From an uncultured Clostridia bacterium (GTDB lineage: Bacteria; Bacillota; Clostridia; Oscillospirales; Ruminococcaceae), in contig CAMCOD010000003.1 in assembly GCA_945876435.1 (NCBI GenBank), positions 1-64,000 on the forward strand: DNA of 64,000 nt. Direction: 5' to 3'. Position 1 is the first letter of the stretch; each line of letters begins with the position of its first letter. The position numbers were made by a program, and so were the translations under genes. The notes under the pieces are model-generated. The model searched no databases. It worked only from the letters and a program-made list of their open reading frames with translations, and was not told the DNA's origin. Positions 41,774-50,968 of this stretch are shown one piece after another.

Positions 41774-44146
41774 TTAGAAGCTCTGTTCGGTACGGTTGAT
41801 GATCTCATCCTGCAAAGCGCGGCTGAGGTTGTGGAAGTAGTCGCTGTAACCGGCTACACGAACGATCAGATCTTTGTAATCCTCTGGGTTTTTCTGTGCT
41901 TCCAGCAGAGTCTGGCGATCCACAACGTTGAACTGGATGTGGTGACCGTCCAGATTGAAGTAGCTGCGGATCAGATGAGCCATATTTTCCAATCCGTTGT
42001 CGCCGGCTACGTTGGATGGGGTAAATTTCTGGTTCAGCAGAGTACCGCCGGTGCTGATGTGGTCCATCTTCGCCGCAGAGCGAATAACTGCGGTCGGGCC
42101 TTTGCTGTCTCGGCCCTGAACCGGGGAAATACCCTCGGACAGAGGACGGCCGCACAGTCTGCCATCCGGGCTTGCCAGCATAACTTCACCGAAGTAAACA
42201 TGGCAGGTCGTCGGAAGCATGTTGACCCGATACTGACCGCCGCGCATATTTGGACGACCGGTAACACATTTCTGGTAAGCGGAGAATACTTCACGCATGA
42301 TGTTGTCTGCTTCATCGTCATCGTTGCCGTATTTCGGGCTGCGATCCAGCAGCATATTGCGGACAGACTCATAGCCTTCAAAGTTTGCGTGGAGAGCATC
42401 CATCAGTTCCTTCATGGACAGATCTTTCTTGTCATAAACATGGGTCTTAATGGCAGCCAGAGAGTCTGTGATAGTACCGATACCCACACCCTGAATGTAG
42501 CTGGTGTTGTATCTTGCGCCGCCTGCGTTGTAGTCCTTGCCGCGGCTGATGCAGTCGTTGGTGATGATGGACAGGAATGGAGCCGGCATATATTTGGCGT
42601 AAATCGCCTCGATGCGGTTAGAACCTTCCACTTTGATGTCAACAAAGTGTTTGATCTGTTTCTTGTAAGCGTCCATCAGTTCTTCATAGGTCTTGAAGTC
42701 CTCTGCGGAGCCAAGTTTCAGACCGAGCTGTTTTCCGGAAACCGGATCAAAGCCGTTGTGCAGAGTAATTTCGAAAACTTTCGGCAGGTTAAAGTAACCG
42801 GTCAGGATGTAAGCTTCATTACCGAAGGCACCGGTCTCAACGCAGCCGCTGGTACCGCCTTTTCTGGCGTCCTCGATGGATTTACCAGCGTTCATCAGCT
42901 CCTGAATGATCTCTTCGGTGTTGTAGAAGGCCGGCTGTCCCCAACCTTTACGGGAGATCTCGCAGGCACGTTTCAGGAAGCGGTGCGGAGTTTTACGGCT
43001 GATCTGTACGTTGGAGCTTGGCTGAAGCAGACGCATCTCATCCATGCAGTCCAGGATCAGGTAGCTTACCGGGTTAACGCCGTCCTCACCATCCGGGGTG
43101 ATACCGCCGGTATTGATGTTGGCAAAGTCGGTATAGGTGCTGCTCTCCTTCAGGGTGATACCTACTTTTGGAGGAGCTGGCTGGTTATTGAATTTTACCC
43201 AGAGGCATTCCAACAGTTCCAGAGCTTTTTCGTCATCCAGAATACCGTCTGCCACGTCTTTCTGATAGTAAGGATTCAGATGCTGATCCAGACGGCCAGG
43301 GCTGTAAGCATCCCAAGGGTTCAGCTCGGTGGTTACGCACAGATGAACAAACCAGTACATCTGAATTGCCTGCCAGAAAGTCTGGGGTTTATGAGCAGGA
43401 ACCACGTCGCAGTTTGCCGCGATCTGGAGCAGTTCTTTTTTCCGCTGTTCATCGGTTTCCTGTTCTGCTTTTTCTCTTGCAAAAGCAGCATAGCGGCGGC
43501 CAAGGATCATAATTGCGTCGCAGCAGATGCTCATAGCGTTCAGCTGTTCTTTTTTGGCCATCGCTTCCGGATCATGCTGGAAGTCCAAAGCTGCGATGGC
43601 ATCCTGAATCTCCTTCTGATAGTCCAGGAAGCCTTTGCGGAACAGGTTTTCAGAACCAACCGTGTGGCCTGGGCCGCGCTGTTCCATAAATTCGGTGAAA
43701 ATACCGCTTTCATAGCAGTCTTTCCACTCTGGTGTTACGGCTTTCAGAATCTTGCTGCGGATCGAACGTTTCTCCCAGAATGGGATGATCTTATTTTTTT
43801 GCAGTTCCAGATCCGCGTCTGTAACTTTAAAGGAGATCAGATCGCGATCGTTCATAACGTGCATATCTTCCAGTGTATGGCAGCACAGTTCCGGGAAGGT
43901 TGGTGCAGCCTGTGGACCATCGCCCTTTTCGCCAACGATCAGCTCACCGTCGTTGATGCAGAGGGTTTTGTTCTCCATCACTTTTTTCAAAGACAAAGCA
44001 CGCAGCTCTGGGATCGAAACGGTGCCTTCATATTCCAGATAGGCGTCTGTTTCCAGATTGGCTCGCTCCAAGCTGAGTCTTGGCTGGGTGGTGACGCTCT
44101 GCTGACGCAGCTTACGAATACGTTCGTTCATTCCTCGTAATTCCAT
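41774..44146 (-). CDS. hypD: trans-4-hydroxy-L-proline dehydratase (glycyl radical enzyme)
   Basis: HypD removes water from trans-4-hydroxy-L-proline to give P5C. The start is the ATG at 44146 after GGAGGTATCGATT, giving 790 residues, equal to characterised HypD. The radical-site Cys and Glu lie in GGTSGCVETG (about residue 435), and the glycyl radical loop is RVAGYSDYF near the C terminus. Segments such as AHKPQTFWQAIQMYWFVH and LPTTCHVYFGE agree closely with Clostridioides difficile HypD and not with PFL, CutC or glycerol dehydratase. The activase gene is 17 bp upstream and the P5CDH gene downstream. Confidence 0.95.
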   Translation of the reverse strand: MELRGMNERIRKLRQQSVTTQPRLSLERANLETDAYLEYEGTVSIPELRALSLKKVMENKTLCINDGELIVGEKGDGPQAAPTFPELCCHTLEDMHVMNDRDLISFKVTDADLELQKNKIIPFWEKRSIRSKILKAVTPEWKDCYESGIFTEFMEQRGPGHTVGSENLFRKGFLDYQKEIQDAIAALDFQHDPEAMAKKEQLNAMSICCDAIMILGRRYAAFAREKAEQETDEQRKKELLQIAANCDVVPAHKPQTFWQAIQMYWFVHLCVTTELNPWDAYSPGRLDQHLNPYYQKDVADGILDDEKALELLECLWVKFNNQPAPPKVGITLKESSTYTDFANINTGGITPDGEDGVNPVSYLILDCMDEMRLLQPSSNVQISRKTPHRFLKRACEISRKGWGQPAFYNTEEIIQELMNAGKSIEDARKGGTSGCVETGAFGNEAYILTGYFNLPKVFEITLHNGFDPVSGKQLGLKLGSAEDFKTYEELMDAYKKQIKHFVDIKVEGSNRIEAIYAKYMPAPFLSIITNDCISRGKDYNAGGARYNTSYIQGVGIGTITDSLAAIKTHVYDKKDLSMKELMDALHANFEGYESVRNMLLDRSPKYGNDDDEADNIMREVFSAYQKCVTGRPNMRGGQYRVNMLPTTCHVYFGEVMLASPDGRLCGRPLSEGISPVQGRDSKGPTAVIRSAAKMDHISTGGTLLNQKFTPSNVAGDNGLENMAHLIRSYFNLDGHHIQFNVVDRQTLLEAQKNPEDYKDLIVRVAGYSDYFHNLSRALQDEIINRTEQSF

Positions 44147-44163
44147 AATCGATACCTCCTGAT

Positions 44164-45081
44164 TTATCCTCCAATATATACCGGGGCGATTCCTGCCGAC
44201 TGCCAAAGTTGCTTCAGCTGTTCCATACGCTCCGCAGTAGGTGGGCAGAATACTTTCCGGTTCTCCATGCCCAGTCTCTCCCACTTGTCGGAACCAGCCT
44301 TGTGATAGGGCAGCAGGTTCACCTGGGTTACATGGATATTTTCCTTGATAAAGTTGAGCATTTTGCTCATTTCCTCGTCGCCGCCATTGACTTCAATGAT
44401 AACGGGAATACGCAGATTGATCTTCGCGCCCGCCTGGCTGAGGCGTTTCATATTTTCCAAAATCCGCTGATTGCTCCTGCCGGTGTAGAGCCGGTGGATT
44501 CCTTCGGAATAGGCCTTCATATCGTAAAGGAAGGTATCCACATAGGGCAGAATTTTCTCAAAACGTTCAAATTCACACTCGCCGCAGGTATCAATATTAA
44601 CGGAAATTTCTTCTTTCTTCAATTTTTGCAGCAGCTCCAGCAGGTAATCCATATCCTGCACCATCACTTCGCCGCCGGAAAGAGTGACGCCGCCGCCGGA
44701 CTCCTCATAGAAGTTCCGGTCACGGAGCAATTCCTTGATCAGTTCCTTTACCGGAATCTGTTTACCGGAGCGGAAGCGGGCTTCATGAATACAAGCCTCT
44801 TCACAGCGGAAACCGCAGGCTTCTCCACGGCATCTCTGCCAGTCAACCAAAATTTTTCCGTTTTGATAAGACAGCGCTTTCTTGTCGCAGGCCTGCAAAC
44901 AGGCTCCGCAGCCGCAGCATTTGTTGCTATCGAAGAGAATCTGGGGCGTAAAATCCTGACTTTCCGGGTTATGACACCAGGCGCAGGCCAGCGGACAGCC
45001 TTTAAAGAACACCGTTGTACGAATGCCTTTGCCATCGTGGATGGAAAAACGCTGTACATTGATGATATTTGGAATTGGCAT
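44164..45081 (-). CDS. HypD-activating radical SAM enzyme
   Basis: The activase generates the glycyl radical on HypD. The 305-residue protein starts at the ATG at 45081 after AAAGGAGGGCG. It has the radical SAM motif CPLACAWC (CxxxCxxC), then an inserted ferredoxin-like domain with eight Cys (CCGCGACLQACDKKAL and CRGEACGFRCEEACIH), as in activases of HypD, CutC and related enzymes. The SAM-binding TLSGGEVMVQ follows. It is the first gene of the hydroxyproline operon. Confidence 0.95.
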   Translation of the reverse strand: MPIPNIINVQRFSIHDGKGIRTTVFFKGCPLACAWCHNPESQDFTPQILFDSNKCCGCGACLQACDKKALSYQNGKILVDWQRCRGEACGFRCEEACIHEARFRSGKQIPVKELIKELLRDRNFYEESGGGVTLSGGEVMVQDMDYLLELLQKLKKEEISVNIDTCGECEFERFEKILPYVDTFLYDMKAYSEGIHRLYTGRSNQRILENMKRLSQAGAKINLRIPVIIEVNGGDEEMSKMLNFIKENIHVTQVNLLPYHKAGSDKWERLGMENRKVFCPPTAERMEQLKQLWQSAGIAPVYIGG

Positions 45082-45180
45082 CCTGCTCGCCCTCCTTTCA
45101 TTAATGTGGATATTGTTGTATCTCAAACAAGATATTTTCATTTTTATGAATTGATGCTTTTCAGCTCTCTATTCGTCCTC

Positions 45181-45226
45181 ATTTTAGCAGGATTTTATTT
45201 TCATGTCAATGAATTTTTAGAAATTC
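45181..45226 (-). promoter_or_regulatory. Promoter and inverted repeat of the hydroxyproline operon
   Basis: TTGACA (45209-45204), 17 nt, TAAAAT (45186-45181) on the minus strand. The dyad GAATTT-TTAG-AAATTC (45211-45226) touches the -35 box from upstream, a plausible regulator site. The leader of about 90 nt shows no riboswitch that I recognise. The rest of the 345-bp gap is AT-rich with no gene. Confidence 0.75.
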
Positions 45227-45369
45227 TTTAAATTGAACATATCTAACGGACTTTTTTTGTTTTTTCTACTATTTTACCGTTTTTTGTCGGTTTTTTAACC
45301 AATTATTCTGCAATAATCCTCTGTGCAATATCCATTCTATTCCATATATGATTCATATTTGTGAATTTA

Positions 45370-45417
45370 TTGCAAAAAAACTTGCTGTCCTTCTGTGGGC
45401 AGCAAGTTTTTTTGCGT
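45370..45417. terminator. Terminator of galM
   Basis: CAAAAAAACTTGCTG and CAGCAAGTTTTTTTG pair around a 14-nt loop; a run of T in both directions. Confidence 0.85.
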
Positions 45418-45426
45418 TTCTGTTAT

Positions 45427-46479
45427 CTATTTCCCGATGGAAAAAGCATACGCTGTCATGTGCTGGTACAGCTCCCCTGCCCGGAGCACCACCGTTGGGA
45501 AATTTTTATGGGCCATTGCGTTTGGCCAATGCTGAGCCTCCAGACAGAAACCTTCCCGCCTTCCATAAAATACACCATGTTTTCCCTTCGCCTGGCCATC
45601 CTGCAGAAAGTTGGCAGTGTAAAGCTGAACGCCGGGCTGGGTGGTGTACATGCTCATATGGATTCCGGTTTTGGGTGAAAATGCCTCCGCGCAAAGGCTG
45701 AATTCTCCCTCCAAGTCCAAAATAAAGTTGTGGTCATAACCGGAACCGTTTTTCAAATTCGGGTCGACAGCATTGATATCCTGACCAATGGCTTTCCACT
45801 GCCGGAAATCAAAGGGCGTCCCCTCCACCAGAATGATTTTTCCTGTAGGCAGACAGCCTGCATCATTTTCCGTAAAGGAATCGCTGTAAATTTTCAATTC
45901 CTGCTCCAAAACGCTTCCGCTGTCATGGCCGTTCAAATTAAAGTAGCTGTGGTTGGTCAGATTCACCACAGTATCTTCATCGGACAGCGCGCAGTACTCC
46001 ATAAGCAGCTGATTTTCTTCATCCAGCGAGTAGGCCACCGAACAAAGCAGATTGCCGGGATAACCTTCCTCTCCATCCGGACTCAGGCGGGAAAATACCA
46101 CTCGTTCCCCCTGAACAGAGTGATTCCAAAGCTTTTTGTCAAAACCCTCTTTGCCGCCGTGCAGGTGGTTCTCCCCATTATTCTTGCACAGCTGGTAGTG
46201 CTTTTCGTTCAGTATAAATTCTCCTTTGCCGATCCGATTGGCGTGCCGGCCGGGAGTCGCCCCCAGAGAAGCGGTCTGGCGCTCCTGATCCGCCGCCGTT
46301 TCACAGCCTAATACCACATCTACCAGCTTTCCTTCCCGGTCAGGAACCTTCAAGGCAGTTACCGCCGCACCGTAGTTGGTTAAGGATACGCTGGCTCCCG
46401 CTTGGTTGGTAATGGTATATAAAACTGCCTCCCTGCCATCGGAAAGCTTTCCAAAGGGCCGCATTGTAATCTTCATCAT
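45427..46479 (-). CDS. galM: Aldose 1-epimerase (mutarotase)
   Basis: The enzyme interconverts alpha and beta anomers of glucose or galactose. The 350-residue protein has the family motifs TNYGAAVTALKVPDREG, LGATPGRHANRIGKG, the catalytic His in NHLHGG and VNLTNHSYFNL, and the base Glu near the C terminus (QHWPNA region). Two adjacent ATGs (46479, 46476) follow AAGGAGG; either is possible. It lies 100 bp after the FemAB gene, separated by a terminator. Confidence 0.93.
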   Translation of the reverse strand: MMKITMRPFGKLSDGREAVLYTITNQAGASVSLTNYGAAVTALKVPDREGKLVDVVLGCETAADQERQTASLGATPGRHANRIGKGEFILNEKHYQLCKNNGENHLHGGKEGFDKKLWNHSVQGERVVFSRLSPDGEEGYPGNLLCSVAYSLDEENQLLMEYCALSDEDTVVNLTNHSYFNLNGHDSGSVLEQELKIYSDSFTENDAGCLPTGKIILVEGTPFDFRQWKAIGQDINAVDPNLKNGSGYDHNFILDLEGEFSLCAEAFSPKTGIHMSMYTTQPGVQLYTANFLQDGQAKGKHGVFYGRREGFCLEAQHWPNAMAHKNFPTVVLRAGELYQHMTAYAFSIGK

Positions 46480-46548
46480 AACGCCTCCTTGTGAAGTAAA
46501 TTGAACCGTTTGTTACTGCCCTCATTATAAAGCAAAAGAAAGCAAAAG

Positions 46549-46578
46549 AAAAGCGTTCCATCCAATGGAACGCTTTCA
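46549..46578 (-). terminator. Terminator of the FemAB gene
   Basis: AAAGCGTTCCAT-CCA-ATGGAACGCTTT; followed on the minus strand by TCTTTTGCTTTC. Confidence 0.8.
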
Positions 46579-46580
46579 GC

Positions 46581-47708
46581 TTAATTTTTTTCTTTGGCGG
46601 CAGCCCGTTCAAGGTCAGCCTGCTCTTTGAGACGGCGCTGTTCGGCTTCGATTTTCTGCTCCTTCGCCTTAGTGGTCTTCCCCCGGAGGCGCTGAATCTG
46701 GGGAACAACTTTCGTAAAGCCGGTATAGAAGAAACGATTATAAACCCGGTCAAACTCGCCGATAAATTCGGTGGCTCCTTCCTGACGGCAGAAGCCTTCT
46801 TTAAATTTAAAGAGGCCGTTGGTCTTTTCCAGAATGAATACTCCACCGAAATCATAAATTTCAGAGCCGTTTTCCAGACCCCAGCGGATCATCTCCGCCT
46901 GCATGGCGTAATTGGGCATGAGATTGCGCTTCTCGTTGGAACTTGCGCCGTAAATATACCAGGTTTTCTTGCCGTAATGGATGCAGATGGCACCGGAAAG
47001 GCCTTCTCCCTCATGTTCGGCAATGTAAATCCGAATCTGCTCCGGTTTGTAGGCGTGGAGCATACGTTGGAAATATTCATAAGGACGATAGCCGATCTTA
47101 TCCCGCACCGCGGTGATCTTATACAGCTCGTAGAAAGTCTTTAAATCCTCTTCATCGTGGCTCCAGCGGACAGTGACGCCTTTCCGCGCAGCCAGACGGA
47201 TGTTGTAGCGAGTTTTTTCGCTGAAATGTGTCATCAATTCATCAAAGGTATAGCCGCCGATGTTGAGAATCATGTTGTAGCGCGGCTGGATCAGGTCAAA
47301 TTTGTCGCACTGCTCATTGCGGACAAGGTAGCCCAGCTTGGCGTAGGCTTCCTCCAGTTCTTTGTTTCGGGGCAGTTCCGGGTCCATGCGGAAAAGGAAG
47401 GCATGATGCTTCTTCGCCACCTGATCCACACTTTCCATCAGCTCCTGCACCAGAGCCGTATCCGAAAAATCACAGATAGGGCCGCGGGGAGCGTAGATCA
47501 TGGAGGCTTTTCCAAAGACTTTCCGGATCAGCAGAGACATGGCGGCAACGATTTTTCCTTCCCGCTCCACATAGACCTGCTCATTTTCCCACTCTGCCTT
47601 GACCTTGCTCCAGGCAAGATCCTGGGTAGCATTGGCCCAAGGGCTTTCCTCCATGTATTTTGTGTATTCCGCCACCTTGGCGGCATTGTTAAGATCAAGA
47701 ATCGCCAT
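46581..47708 (-). CDS. FemAB/MurM-like peptidoglycan bridge aminoacyltransferase
   Basis: The 375-residue FemABX protein has two GNAT-like halves and a Lys/Glu-rich C-terminal coiled segment. Family motifs are visible: FGKASMIYAPRGPICDF, FSEKTRYNIRLAARKGV, the IYGASSNEKRNLMPNYAMQAEMIRWGLENG stretch and the YDFGGVF strand. These enzymes add an amino acid from aminoacyl-tRNA to the peptidoglycan stem peptide. It directly follows a MurE homologue (24 bp), so the two probably act on the same precursor. Confidence 0.9.
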   Translation of the reverse strand: MAILDLNNAAKVAEYTKYMEESPWANATQDLAWSKVKAEWENEQVYVEREGKIVAAMSLLIRKVFGKASMIYAPRGPICDFSDTALVQELMESVDQVAKKHHAFLFRMDPELPRNKELEEAYAKLGYLVRNEQCDKFDLIQPRYNMILNIGGYTFDELMTHFSEKTRYNIRLAARKGVTVRWSHDEEDLKTFYELYKITAVRDKIGYRPYEYFQRMLHAYKPEQIRIYIAEHEGEGLSGAICIHYGKKTWYIYGASSNEKRNLMPNYAMQAEMIRWGLENGSEIYDFGGVFILEKTNGLFKFKEGFCRQEGATEFIGEFDRVYNRFFYTGFTKVVPQIQRLRGKTTKAKEQKIEAEQRRLKEQADLERAAAKEKN

Positions 47709-47732
47709 GATTGCACCTCAGTATTATTGGTA

Positions 47733-49229
47733 TTATTGAATATTTAAGCAGCGTTTCGCGATGGCAAGGTCCGATTCATAGGGTTCGAAACCGCCCCGAA
47801 CTTTCTGGTAAACTTCCTCACCCTTCGCCGCCAGAATGATCACATCGCCTTTTTTCGCTTGCAGAATGGACTTCTCCACTGCCGTTTTTCGATCCTCGAT
47901 GATCTCGTAGGGCGTATGATAGGGCTCCAGATAGGAGGCAATTTCCCGGCAGATTTCTCCAACATCCTCAAACTGAGGGTCCTCAGCGGTCAGATACAGG
48001 TAATCCGCGTTCTGGCCGGAAAGAGTGCCAATATCCCGGCGGCGCAGGTAGTTTTTCCCACCTGGACAACCAACCACCACTACGATTCTTCTGCCCGGAT
48101 AATCGGCTTTCAGAGACTCATAAAGCTTGGAAAAGCTGAGATAGTTGTGGGCATAGTCCACAATAACTGTGATTCCATCCTTCTCAAACAGGTTCATTCT
48201 TCCCCGAACCTGACTGACGTAGAGGCCTTTGGCAATGCTTTCATCATCCACACCCAAAGCTTTGGCCGCACAGAACGCCGCCAGCGCATTTTCCACGTTG
48301 AAACGTCCCGCCATAGAGATCGCAAAGCGTTTTTCATAACCCTGCTGCCCATGAATGGTGAAGGAGAAGCCTAATTCTTCCTTCTGAATATCACTGATCC
48401 AGTAATCGCAGCTTTCATCCGTACCGAAAAGCAGTACCTTCTGGGCGTGTTCCTTGGCCGTATTGTAGATCTCTTCAAAATGGTCGCTGTTTTTGTTGAT
48501 CACGGCCGTTTTGCAGTGCTTCATCAGCTGCAACTTGCAGCGGAGGTAATCCTCCTCATTCTCATGCTCCATAGGACCAATATGGTCCACACCGATGTTT
48601 AAAAACAGACCTACATCAAAGTCCATACCATATACCCGCTCCATTTTATAGGCTTGGGAAGAAACCTCCATGGTCAGGTAAGGGATGCCGCTGTCCCGGC
48701 ATTGGCTGAAGTATTTTTGCAGATCCGGGGACTCCGGCGTGGTCAGGTGGGCATCATGATCCTCCACACCGGTGTAAACCTCCACGGTGGAAAGGACGCC
48801 GCTGCGTTTGCCGCAGAACTGATCCAGAATATTTTTCACAAAGTAAGTCGTCGTTGTCTTTCCCTTGGTACCGGTAAGGCCGACCACTTTCATGTCCTGG
48901 TAGGCCTGTCCGTAAAACAGGATGGACACCAGAGACATGGCTTTGCGGATATCCGTCACCTGGATGTAAGGCGCATCCACCTCTTCAAAACGATTCTGGG
49001 ACAAGTAGGCGCCAGCGCCTTTTGTGAGAGCATCGCGCAGATACTGCTCTTTAAAGGTCGCACCCTTGCAAATAAAGAATGTATTGTCCCGCACATCGGC
49101 GGAATTATAGGAAAGATAGGTAAATTCGTGGTCATACAGTTCCCTTGGACAGCAAAAATCGGCCAGCAGACCTTCTTTTTCCAAGACATCCACCATGCAG
49201 TGGATGGAAATTTTATTTTTTGGGTTCAT
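47733..49229 (-). CDS. murE: MurE-type UDP-MurNAc-tripeptide ligase
   Basis: The 498-residue Mur ligase has the ATP loop TGTKGKTTTT, the central LTTPESPDL substrate region, NIGVDHIGPMEH and the C-terminal domain with VDYAHNYLSF. At the place of the DNPR motif, which marks meso-diaminopimelate-adding MurE, the sequence is AEDPQFED. The third amino acid is therefore uncertain and may not be diaminopimelate. Cotranscription with a FemAB gene suggests a branched or modified stem peptide. It could also be a second MurE beside a housekeeping copy elsewhere. Confidence 0.85.
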   Translation of the reverse strand: MNPKNKISIHCMVDVLEKEGLLADFCCPRELYDHEFTYLSYNSADVRDNTFFICKGATFKEQYLRDALTKGAGAYLSQNRFEEVDAPYIQVTDIRKAMSLVSILFYGQAYQDMKVVGLTGTKGKTTTTYFVKNILDQFCGKRSGVLSTVEVYTGVEDHDAHLTTPESPDLQKYFSQCRDSGIPYLTMEVSSQAYKMERVYGMDFDVGLFLNIGVDHIGPMEHENEEDYLRCKLQLMKHCKTAVINKNSDHFEEIYNTAKEHAQKVLLFGTDESCDYWISDIQKEELGFSFTIHGQQGYEKRFAISMAGRFNVENALAAFCAAKALGVDDESIAKGLYVSQVRGRMNLFEKDGITVIVDYAHNYLSFSKLYESLKADYPGRRIVVVVGCPGGKNYLRRRDIGTLSGQNADYLYLTAEDPQFEDVGEICREIASYLEPYHTPYEIIEDRKTAVEKSILQAKKGDVIILAAKGEEVYQKVRGGFEPYESDLAIAKRCLNIQ

Positions 49230-49413
49230 CTATTTTGTGCCGCCTTTCTTAAAACGGAAGACTCCGGCATTTTTCCGAATATTTGATTTCTTTTTGTATC
49301 TCACCGGATACAGCATAATACATTATAACACGATACGGTCACTTTTTCACCCGAAATGCCTGAATTTTCTCAAAGAAAAGCCTGATCCTGCCTGTTTTTC
49401 TGGGAAATGTACA

Positions 49414-49446
49414 GAAAGAGGAGCTTTTCAAGGCTCCTCTTTGGGT
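49414..49446. terminator. Terminator of the dpaAB operon
   Basis: AAAGAGGAGC-TTTTCAAG-GCTCCTCTTT. Confidence 0.8.
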
Positions 49447-50022
49447 TTATAACAGAATCGGCTGCAGCTGTATTCCCTCCAAAGCCGCTTCTGCCGCCGG
49501 GATCAGCAAATCAAAGTCTGCCACCACGGAACGAGGCTTTCCGGCAGGATCATCCTGCTTCATGGGTACAAAGAAAATATTCCTCTGATTCATCAGCTGG
49601 CCAATATTCCGGGCAGCGGCAGCAAGAGCGTCATTGGTGCTGACTGCCAGCAATACCGGTCGATTGTTGCGGATATGGGACTTGACAGCCATGGTCACCG
49701 GCGTATCATTAATACCGTTGGCAACTTTTGCCAGAGTGTTGCTGGTGCAGGGAGCAACCATCAGAATATCCAGCAGTTTTTTCGGACCAATGGGTTCGGC
49801 CTGCGGGATCGTATGTATCACTTCTCGCCCGCTCAGATCCTCCATGGTTTGAATGGTGGATTGAGCTGTTCCGAATCGGGTGTCCATGGTGTAGGCGTTC
49901 TCACTGAGAATCGGAAAAATGTCCCATTTTCCCTGTTCCGATAAACGACGCAGCTGCTCCAATGCCTTGGCAAAGGTGCAGAAGGAACCGGTCATAGCAA
50001 AACCAATGCGTACATTATTCAT
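49447..50022 (-). CDS. dpaB: Dipicolinate synthase subunit B
   Basis: SpoVFB/DpaB is the flavoprotein-like small subunit of dipicolinate synthase. The 191-residue protein has the FMN-type phosphate motif GFAMTGSFCTF and MVAPCTSNTLAKVANGI of the flavoprotein fold, and VLLAVSTNDAL. It overlaps dpaA by 4 bp. It makes the spore core solute dipicolinic acid from dihydrodipicolinate in the mother cell. Confidence 0.95.
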   Translation of the reverse strand: MNNVRIGFAMTGSFCTFAKALEQLRRLSEQGKWDIFPILSENAYTMDTRFGTAQSTIQTMEDLSGREVIHTIPQAEPIGPKKLLDILMVAPCTSNTLAKVANGINDTPVTMAVKSHIRNNRPVLLAVSTNDALAAAARNIGQLMNQRNIFFVPMKQDDPAGKPRSVVADFDLLIPAAEAALEGIQLQPILL

Positions 50023-50894
50023 TTTTCTTCCCTCCGATACAGTTGATCAACGGTTTTTGCGATCAGGATCCCTGCGGATTTTGGGCTGTGTTTTCCCGGC
50101 AGTCCGGAGGCCAGGATCCCCTTTCGCCCAAGAGTCTGGGCCGCCTCAAGGTCAATGCCGTAAGGCTTGGAGGCGAGTTCAATCAGCAGCACATCTGGAG
50201 CGGTCTGCCGGATCTCCTCCAGCCCCAGAATCCGATTGGGAACCGTGTTGAAAATAACCTGCTGATAGCCCAGAATCGAGGGCAGGCAGCCAAAGTCCAC
50301 TGCCCGAACTCCCTCAGCCTGAGCCCAGCTTCGCTGCTCCGGGCTGCGCGCCGCCGCTGTTACTCTGGCTCCGAATCCTGTTAGGCGTGATGCCAAGGCT
50401 CGGCCGATCCTTCCATACCCACAGATCAGGCCGCGGCTCTGCCACAGGCTGACCGGCAGCTCACGCATAGCGATCTCCAGCGCCGCTTCCGCCGTCAGAA
50501 CTGCATTGGCCACGGTCAAATCTTCTTCCCGGAAAAAATCGGACAGTTTTAAGCCCAAATTCTCCGCCTGTTTCCTCTCTTCCATTGTCAGATTTCCACC
50601 GAAGACGGCGCATGTGGGAGAAAGGGCTTTCAGGCAGGTGGATAAGGAAAGCTCCCCCTCATACAAGGGGGTGTTTAAGTTTTCTCCACGGCTCATTCCC
50701 AGCGGAAAAAGCGCCAGATCAGCGCGGTTCAGAACCTCCGGGCTGTTTGTCACCTGGATCCCTTCTTCAAAGGGCAGATTCTGCCCAAAACCAACTGCGG
50801 CAACAGCATAACCCCGGCGCTGTAATTCGTTGGCCGCATACACCTGCCGCAGGTCTCCGCCGACTACGACAGCAGGTATCCCTTTTGTTTCCAT
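50019..50894 (-). CDS. dpaA: Dipicolinate synthase subunit A
   Basis: The 291-residue SpoVFA/DpaA has an N-terminal domain (AVVVGGDLRQVYAANELQRRGYAV and FPLGMSRGENLNTPLY) and an NAD(P)-binding Rossmann domain with GYGRIGRALASRLTGFGARV. With DpaB it oxidises the lysine-pathway intermediate to dipicolinate. Many Clostridium species lack SpoVF and use EtfA for this step, so its presence helps place the organism outside that group. It is normally transcribed under SigK, whose gene is interrupted in this window. Confidence 0.95.
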   Translation of the reverse strand: METKGIPAVVVGGDLRQVYAANELQRRGYAVAAVGFGQNLPFEEGIQVTNSPEVLNRADLALFPLGMSRGENLNTPLYEGELSLSTCLKALSPTCAVFGGNLTMEERKQAENLGLKLSDFFREEDLTVANAVLTAEAALEIAMRELPVSLWQSRGLICGYGRIGRALASRLTGFGARVTAAARSPEQRSWAQAEGVRAVDFGCLPSILGYQQVIFNTVPNRILGLEEIRQTAPDVLLIELASKPYGIDLEAAQTLGRKGILASGLPGKHSPKSAGILIAKTVDQLYRREEK

Positions 50895-50968
50895 TGGATC
50901 TCCTCCCCTTGTTTTCTCGCTTCTATCCTATGCGAAAATCAGGAAATCCTTGCCTGTACCCTTAAAAC

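Noticed and set aside
41831-44140. 769-residue plus-strand ORF
   Set aside because: It is the antisense shadow of hypD; the sequence is low in family-like motifs and has no ribosome site.
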